This document shows, piece by piece, positions 58,760 to 64,000 of a DNA stretch of 64,000 nt; within the stretch, counting starts at the first letter, position 1; each line of letters opens with the position of its first letter. The stretch comes from Onchidella celtica (taxonomy: Eukaryota; Mollusca; Gastropoda; Systellommatophora; Onchidiidae), in contig OZ007569.1 in assembly GCA_963931925.1 (NCBI GenBank), forward strand, positions 13,262,163 to 13,326,162, read 5' to 3'. Both the position numbers and the translations under genes were made by a program. Below the pieces are notes generated by a model. The model was not told the DNA's origin. It did no database searches and saw nothing but the letters and a program-made list of their open reading frames with translations.

Positions 58760-61170
58760 TTCCTAACATGAAACGAAACACAAAGGATGTTTAATTCAAA
58801 AAGGAGTTCCGACCGCCCCCCCCCCCCTCCCCCCACCCCCCACACACAAACAAATAGAAACCAGATTCTTAGATTAGGTGGGATTGCAATGTGCAATGCA
58901 GTATGAAATAGCAATTTTGTACGATGATCCTAATATGGACATTGCAATGTTGTTTTAAATATAAGAAAACTTCAAGCAGTGCTCTTAGCCATATTATTTT
59001 ACACAGCTCAGTTTATCTTGTCCTTTGTAATTCTGAAATTCAGCATTTGTGTAACGTTTGATTTTCTTGGGAGTTTGCGATACCACTGTTGTTATATCAT
59101 GTTCTCAAATAATTGCTCTAACAAATCGAGCTAACGCCATAGCAAAATATAATATCCACCAAATATCACATGTGTGAACTTTCAGGCACTGAGTAAATAA
59201 TGAACTGTCTTCAAACGGCAAGTCAGGCGGCACACTGGTCGTTCATGTTGACAGTTCAACGATAAAAAAAAAATTCATCTCAAATAACGCCGCAGGTCAC
59301 CTTATTAGCTCATCGTCCAATGGTCAAGGCTCAACGTTCATAGTTCATGAAATGGGAAAGCTAATTTTTTCTCCGTCGCTCCATGTCGAAAAATACACCA
59401 GTTGGGCTAGTTTGAGTGTGTGCTATTCACCTGCTTAAATTGAAATTTGGCTATTCGGTGACATTCCCTTGAACGGTGTAAATGACGGCAGAAAGACGAT
59501 GAACGTTTAACTATGATCGATGAACGACATGTGTGTCCCCTGCCATTCAAGCTATTCAACATTCTCTGACCCCGCTGCTTCTCTTTTTCCGTCACAGAAC
59601 GCCTCCGTTCCCCCCCCCCCATCTCTTTTGTTTTTCATAATTCATAGTTCAGCGACCCATCCAGTCCATGCAAAACATAGCAGCAATTTACTGTGCATTT
59701 CTCACATTCAGGATGCTGAAATATCACTAGTATCAGAGACTTAAATTCGTTAGGCAAATATTATAACTGACTTCACTGCAGTCAACCGCTCTCCAGTTGT
59801 GTAATATTTGGCCACGGATGAATCATTTTGAAGCCACCACACACACACACAATTATGCTCACACGAACACAGACACACAAAATCTAATATTGTAGCATTC
59901 GCATATCTAAGACTCATACTCACTTTTCTATCTTACTGTACCTCTGAATCGTTGGCACAAGTACTGCAATTATATCACCCCCTTGCCAGAGACAGGAAAA
60001 CCAGCAATGTCACGACTTGAAGCTGTAAGAAATGACTCCAGCGTTGGCCTCACACAAAAATACCATGTGAACAGAATATTTTTTTATTTTTTTTTAATGT
60101 ACCGTGAAGGAGCTGGATGTTGTCGTTACACCGCAGTGCGACTGAAAAGCCAAAGTTCCAATCCATAGGATGGTAAAGCAACTAATCAGTTCAAATGCGG
60201 GCCCCTCACTCCATTGTCAACATGATTTAAATTATCGACCTAAAGCCGGTGACTTGACACTTTCCTCTCGCATGTGCTACAGACAGGAATTCTTTTTTTT
60301 TTCAAATTTCACCGCTTGGGACAGTTCACTTGGAGACATATTAATCTTTACGTAACAGGCTCACACCCCCCCCCCCCCTTAGAAGTAACTGGGACAAATT
60401 TAAACTTCGATGAAAAGGGCAGAAAAGCTGCGCTATTAAGTTCATAACTAAGTCAAATTTTTCTAACTTTGGTCTACATAATTATATAGAAGTTATAACA
60501 TTGATCATCGACAGTTTACTGAGAACCACACATTTAAGGGCCAGTTCAATGTGAACACTTGTAAAAAGGCTGGTGGCGAGTCATTTTTTTTTTTTTCTCG
60601 GTTTCAATGTGAGATGTGAACTGTGGAGTCAACTGGGACCTTGCACATCGGCGAGACTGCAACAAATCGATCTAACTGGTTCGGGCGCGTCAGAACTGTT
60701 TTGAGTGAGCTGACTGAAAGAGAGACCTGGCGCACTGAGTCAGTCAATACAGTTGCCAAACTGACTTGTTTCGGTGCCCCACCAGGTTTGATGTCATAGA
60801 AAGACGGAGAATCATCGTGGTTTCATCACCTTTCTCTGACATTGAAATCGCTCAGGATTCACCAGTTTGTCACTTACTAGTGTTGATTTGATGATTTTGT
60901 CAAAATGTTTGGAGAAAAAAAAAAAACGACAATAACTTCATCGGCGCAGAATAGGAAAACTTCGGGATGGACGTACTGTCCTGTATGACCTGACAGGAAT
61001 TGATGTAGTAAATATAGTATCATGCCATGCCCGTCACTGAGTCCAACAGGCATTGTGCGGACAATTTCCACAGGACTAAATGTGGTGGCTGATCCTGCCA
61101 CCAACTGCCTGTTTTCCTCCTGACAGAAAGGGGTGTAACCACCTCAATGGATTGCTTCATCAGCTGTGGT
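58760..61170. other. Region upstream of the Gr-like gene, nothing firm
   Basis: This would hold the promoter and 5' UTR of the Gr-like gene. Contains C-runs (58816-58825, 59609-59619, 60365-60378) and a CA run near 59838. I see no defended promoter motif or other exon. Confidence 0.4.
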
Positions 61171-61176
61171 TATGTC

Positions 61177-61272
61177 TTATACACGCAGAGCTGCCTGACC
61201 GATCATATACATTGCACGGCAAAGAACGTTTTTCCCGTCCCTGGTCTTCCTCGGCCTTCCACGTTTGGCCAT
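61177..61272 (-). other. Short ORF with an AT-hook-like motif
   Basis: 31 codons, MAKRGRPRKTRDGK... on the minus strand, with an in-frame stop upstream. The core R-G-R-P-R-K is the AT-hook consensus. Similar motifs occur in C-terminal parts of some retrotransposon proteins, so a transposon remnant is as likely as a gene fragment. Confidence 0.2.
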
Positions 61273-61279
61273 CTCCTTG

Positions 61280-62224
61280 TGGTTCAAGTTCAGACATTAA
61301 GTCTTGTCTGATTCTGGCTTTTTTAATGATTTTGTGGATGGATCATAGGATTATTAATCCGTCAATCGTGGTAAAACTGACCGCAATATTGAAAATCCAT
61401 CAGAGGCGATAGAGTGGTCATATCATAAATAATTTGCAGATGTGGTTAAGTGGTCGCAGTATGGATAATCCGTCAGCCGTGGTAAACTGAAACAACCTCA
61501 GCCCAGCTCCCAAGCCGACTACCCAAGCGGTATTTAAAACAGAAAGAAAAAAAAAGAAAGGTGGGGTGGGGGTGGGGGGTGGGGGTGGGGGGGGGGCGTG
61601 CACAGTTCCTGGCGGCTGAGAGAAGCGTTTTATTTCTCGAGGGCCTCAGTATTCTAAAACTGCTAGATCTAACTCTATATTCTTTATGATTTTTTGCTTT
61701 TGAAAAAAAAATTCTTAGAAAAAAAATTTATTCACTTTAAAACTTACATTTGGCAACGAAACAAAGCATGTAACAATCATTCATCATTCATTTTCATCCT
61801 TATCGGAAAATTTATGTTCCTACCCGTTAGCTTGGGCAAACGGACGGGGAAGAGGAGGGTCTCCAAAGGAAAAGGTTAAATACCATTGTTTTTCCAGGGA
61901 CACGACAGCCTTAAAATAGAATTTTCTTGTTAGCCATTGAGTTCTTAGCCAGGAGGTGGGGAGGTCAGCGCTGTTCAATTTGACACCCACGTGTCCATGT
62001 ATCCATGCCATCACTATACATGTAGAGGTACCACATTTGGTTATCCTATCTGTAAGTGTAATAAAATTGTGGCAGGCTCTACAGCACGGTTTGGTGCGGC
62101 AAGAAGAGAAGAAGGATATGAGATTGTGTATCGAAGGGACAGCATCTGAATCGTTATTAAAATGTCTAGCATTTTCCCGGGTTATCTCTCTTAGAAAAAA
62201 ACCCTCCAAAAAGATAATCATTTA
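61280..62224. other. Unrecognised DNA
   Basis: Includes a G-rich tract at 61561-61597. Minus-strand ORF 62221-61820 (133 codons) has no recognised features. Confidence 0.35.
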
Positions 62225-62300
62225 AAAATAATAATAATAATAATAATGGATAGCATTTATATAGCGCATATCCATTTAAAATGCTCTATGCGCTTTACAG
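62225..62300 (-). mobile_element. CR1/L2-type 3' tail fragment
   Basis: On the minus strand, TGTAAAGCGCATAGAGC ... GGATATGCGCTATATAAATG followed by ATT repeats. This is the same type of 3' end as the LINE at 24660-24729. It could be a LINE remnant or a SINE sharing that tail. Confidence 0.65.
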
Positions 62301-62361
62301 AAACAACATGTCAATCACAGAGCAGAATGGAGCGCCTGCGAAGCGCTCAACACACTGCACT

Positions 62362-62420
62362 GCTTCTTTCTCTCTCCCTGTCTCGCTCACTCTCTCTCTC
62401 TATCTCTCTCTATCTCAGAG
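62362..62420. repeat. CT-rich microsatellite
   Basis: Imperfect (TC)n with CTGT and TAT interruptions. Confidence 0.85.
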
Positions 62421-62540
62421 CAAATTGTAACGCAGCCTGTTAGCCGCAGTTCACAACTCACATCAGTTCACAACACACAACTCAAATAATATTTGAATAT
62501 TTATTAATAACAATATATATTTAATAATGAATAATAAATT

Positions 62541-62645
62541 TTGTTGTTGCTGGTGGGGGTGGGGGGATGGTATGGATAAATTTTAATCTATTAATTTCAA
62601 TTTTCAATTTTGCCCAGGCAGCGACCTTTCGGCTTAAGAACGCCG
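62541..62645 (-). mobile_element. SINE fragment
   Basis: The stretch with G-runs, TTTAATCTATTAATTTCAA and TTTTGCCCAGGCAGCGACC resembles the middle of the SINE at 30225-30300 (minus orientation). Head and tail are missing. Confidence 0.5.
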
Positions 62646-62692
62646 CTATTTTCACTGATTGTAATAATGCAAATCTAGACATTCCGTTTTGT

Positions 62693-62751
62693 GTCGTTAT
62701 TATTATTATTATTGCTATTATTATTATTATCATTAGCATTATTATTACACA
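62693..62751. repeat. ATT microsatellite abutting the LINE tail
   Basis: (TTA)n with a few substitutions, directly before the LINE tail. Confidence 0.85.
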
Positions 62752-63139
62752 GAAGGCCTTTGCCATTGATGTGAGTGAGTGGGAAAAGCTCTCGCTTGAT
62801 CGTGCAAATTGGAGGGCGGCCCTTACCAGAGGCAGCAAAGCATGGGAAGCTGACAGAGTCCAGCAGGCTATCAAAAAAAGAGAACGGCGCAAGAAAAGGC
62901 CCAGTGGTACTGAACCAACGGAGCACTCTTGTCATTTATGCGGAAGGGTCTGCAGGGCAAAAATAGGACTTATCAGTCACATGAGAAGCCATAAGTCATG
63001 AAAGAACAGTCTTTCCATTCTGTCCTCTGTGTCCTTTAGTTCTCTTTATTGTCCATGTGTTGAAATTCTCAACAATTTCTGTTCTTTATTCCTCTGGTGT
63101 TGTTAAGGTCATCATCATACCTGATGGACGAACTATTAT
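62752..63139 (+). mobile_element. LINE 3' tail, second copy
   Basis: Matches 241-628 with one or two differences seen. It is the last 82 codons of the LINE protein, including the C2H2 finger and TGA at 62999-63001, plus the 3' UTR ending GACGAACTATTAT. ATT/ATTATTAC repeats follow, which look like the natural 3' end. It starts abruptly (5' truncation), as is normal for LINE insertions. The longer open frame from 62567 is a chance fusion with microsatellite sequence. Confidence 0.88.
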
Positions 63140-64000
63140 TATTATTACACAATCATGTATTATTATTATTGATGCTGTTGTTATCATTATAGTCATTGTA
63201 ATCATTATATTATTTTTATTGTTGTTGATGTTATCTTACTGTCTTTATTCTCATCATCATCGTCCTTAATCATTATATTGTTTATCATTATAATTACATT
63301 AATATTATTACTAATATTACGTCTACTACTACTACTAACCCTAATCCTAACCCTTCAGGTACCCAGTCTTGTGAAAATAGACACTTCGTTATTTTACTGA
63401 CATGTTTAAAATATAATACAGTCATAGAGTGATTCATTTCTTTGGGGCTCTCGTTTTTCTGCCCCCAAAGGCTGAAGGATGGGTGAAGGACAGGTTTGTC
63501 CAAAGGCAGAATCGGCATTGTTAAAGGAATGTTTTACTAAACAACTCAGATGTCACTTTCGTGAGGTTCAGTTCGTTAAAAGAAAACGGGCCATATCTCC
63601 GGCACACGGTGTCACCGTAGAGCAATGACAACATAAGGTTAGCTTATTCACTTACAAGTTTGACCTGTCATGGAATGGTCACTTTCATCAGCATCTCTGC
63701 GTCGTACCATGAATCTATGGTGTCATCACCTTCCTGCCGTTAGACTATCCATGCTGAGCATGAACAGACATGCCATGGTGTGGACAATAGTGTGTTGTGT
63801 TAAGCATAGTTTCTTTCAGTCTGTCACTTAGTAGATCACCCACGCCTCCTCCCCGACCTCCTCCATGGCTCATGTATTTGGTAGAGACAATAGAAGGTGA
63901 GGGGAGAGGATCGAAAGCCAGCTTTTTATGCCGATTCCTTTCTGTCTGAAGTGGTGCCTTTTGTCTTTTATCGTCCATAGGACAGGGCAGCTAGTATGTG
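63140..64000. other. Microsatellite-rich then unrecognised DNA
   Basis: ATT/ATC trinucleotide tracts to about 63330, a short CTAACCCTAATCCTAACCC stretch at about 63335, then unique sequence. The minus-strand ORF 63978-63745 (77 codons) has no recognised domain. Confidence 0.4.

Noticed and set aside
62567..63001. 144-codon ORF ending in the C2H2 finger
   Set aside because: The first half is SINE-like and ATT microsatellite sequence; only the last 82 codons belong to the LINE.
63330..63358. Interstitial telomere repeat (TAACCC)
   Set aside because: Only two or three imperfect units within trinucleotide microsatellite; too short to call.
63745..63978. 77-codon minus-strand ORF at the right edge
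   Set aside because: An in-frame stop lies just upstream, and no domain or splice support is visible.

Overview
The window is animal nuclear DNA: intron-rich, AT-rich, crowded with retrotransposons and simple repeats, with no operons or CRISPR arrays. Two host genes are recognisable, both split on the minus strand. The first (8266-12012) is five exons of the C-terminal citron-homology (CNH) domain of an MRCK/CDC42BP-type kinase. The second (55373-58735) is four phase-0 exons of a gustatory-receptor-like (Gr/GRL) seven-transmembrane protein. Gene content, LINEs with C-terminal C2H2 fingers, and CR1/L2 tails suggest a lophotrochozoan, perhaps a gastropod mollusc. That assignment is inference, not proof.

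Layout. 1-629: LINE 3' tail. 631-6556: minus-oriented array of a 3.64-kb unit carrying a dead LINE, with a solo LTR inside the second unit. 6557-14344: unique DNA with the MRCK exons, a solo LTR in one intron and an internal LINE fragment in another. 14345-27944: the same 3.64-kb unit in plus orientation, two copies, the second split by a tRNA-derived SINE and by a 6.7-kb LTR-type element that itself holds a CR1/L2 LINE. 27945-36980: mostly unrecognised DNA with a SINE, a LINE 3' fragment and a segment duplicated from the Gr intron. 36985-39475: minisatellite split by a 2.1-kb LTR-like element. 40789-41685: a copy of the 19379-26029 element that lacks exactly its GT-AG intron. 42660-46160: CCAT microsatellite and 42-bp minisatellite, the latter split by a solo LTR. 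46231-48948: young Ty3/gypsy-type element with a large internal deletion. 50538-51880: another solo LTR. 53040-55188: decayed IS630/Tc1/mariner-like transposon next to the Gr gene. 58750-64000: no firm gene, but LINE/SINE tails and microsatellites.

Most of the readable sequence was put there by mobile elements, and their target-site duplications let insertion order be read in several places. The main points of interest are: (a) the inverted arrays of 3.64-kb units, whose LINE shares the same disabling changes in every copy and so was amplified after it died; (b) a pair of long LTR-type copies, one with and one without a perfect GT-AG intron; (c) an in-frame TAG at a conserved Trp of the MRCK CNH domain; (d) a segment of about 0.8 kb shared between a Gr intron and a site 22 kb away.
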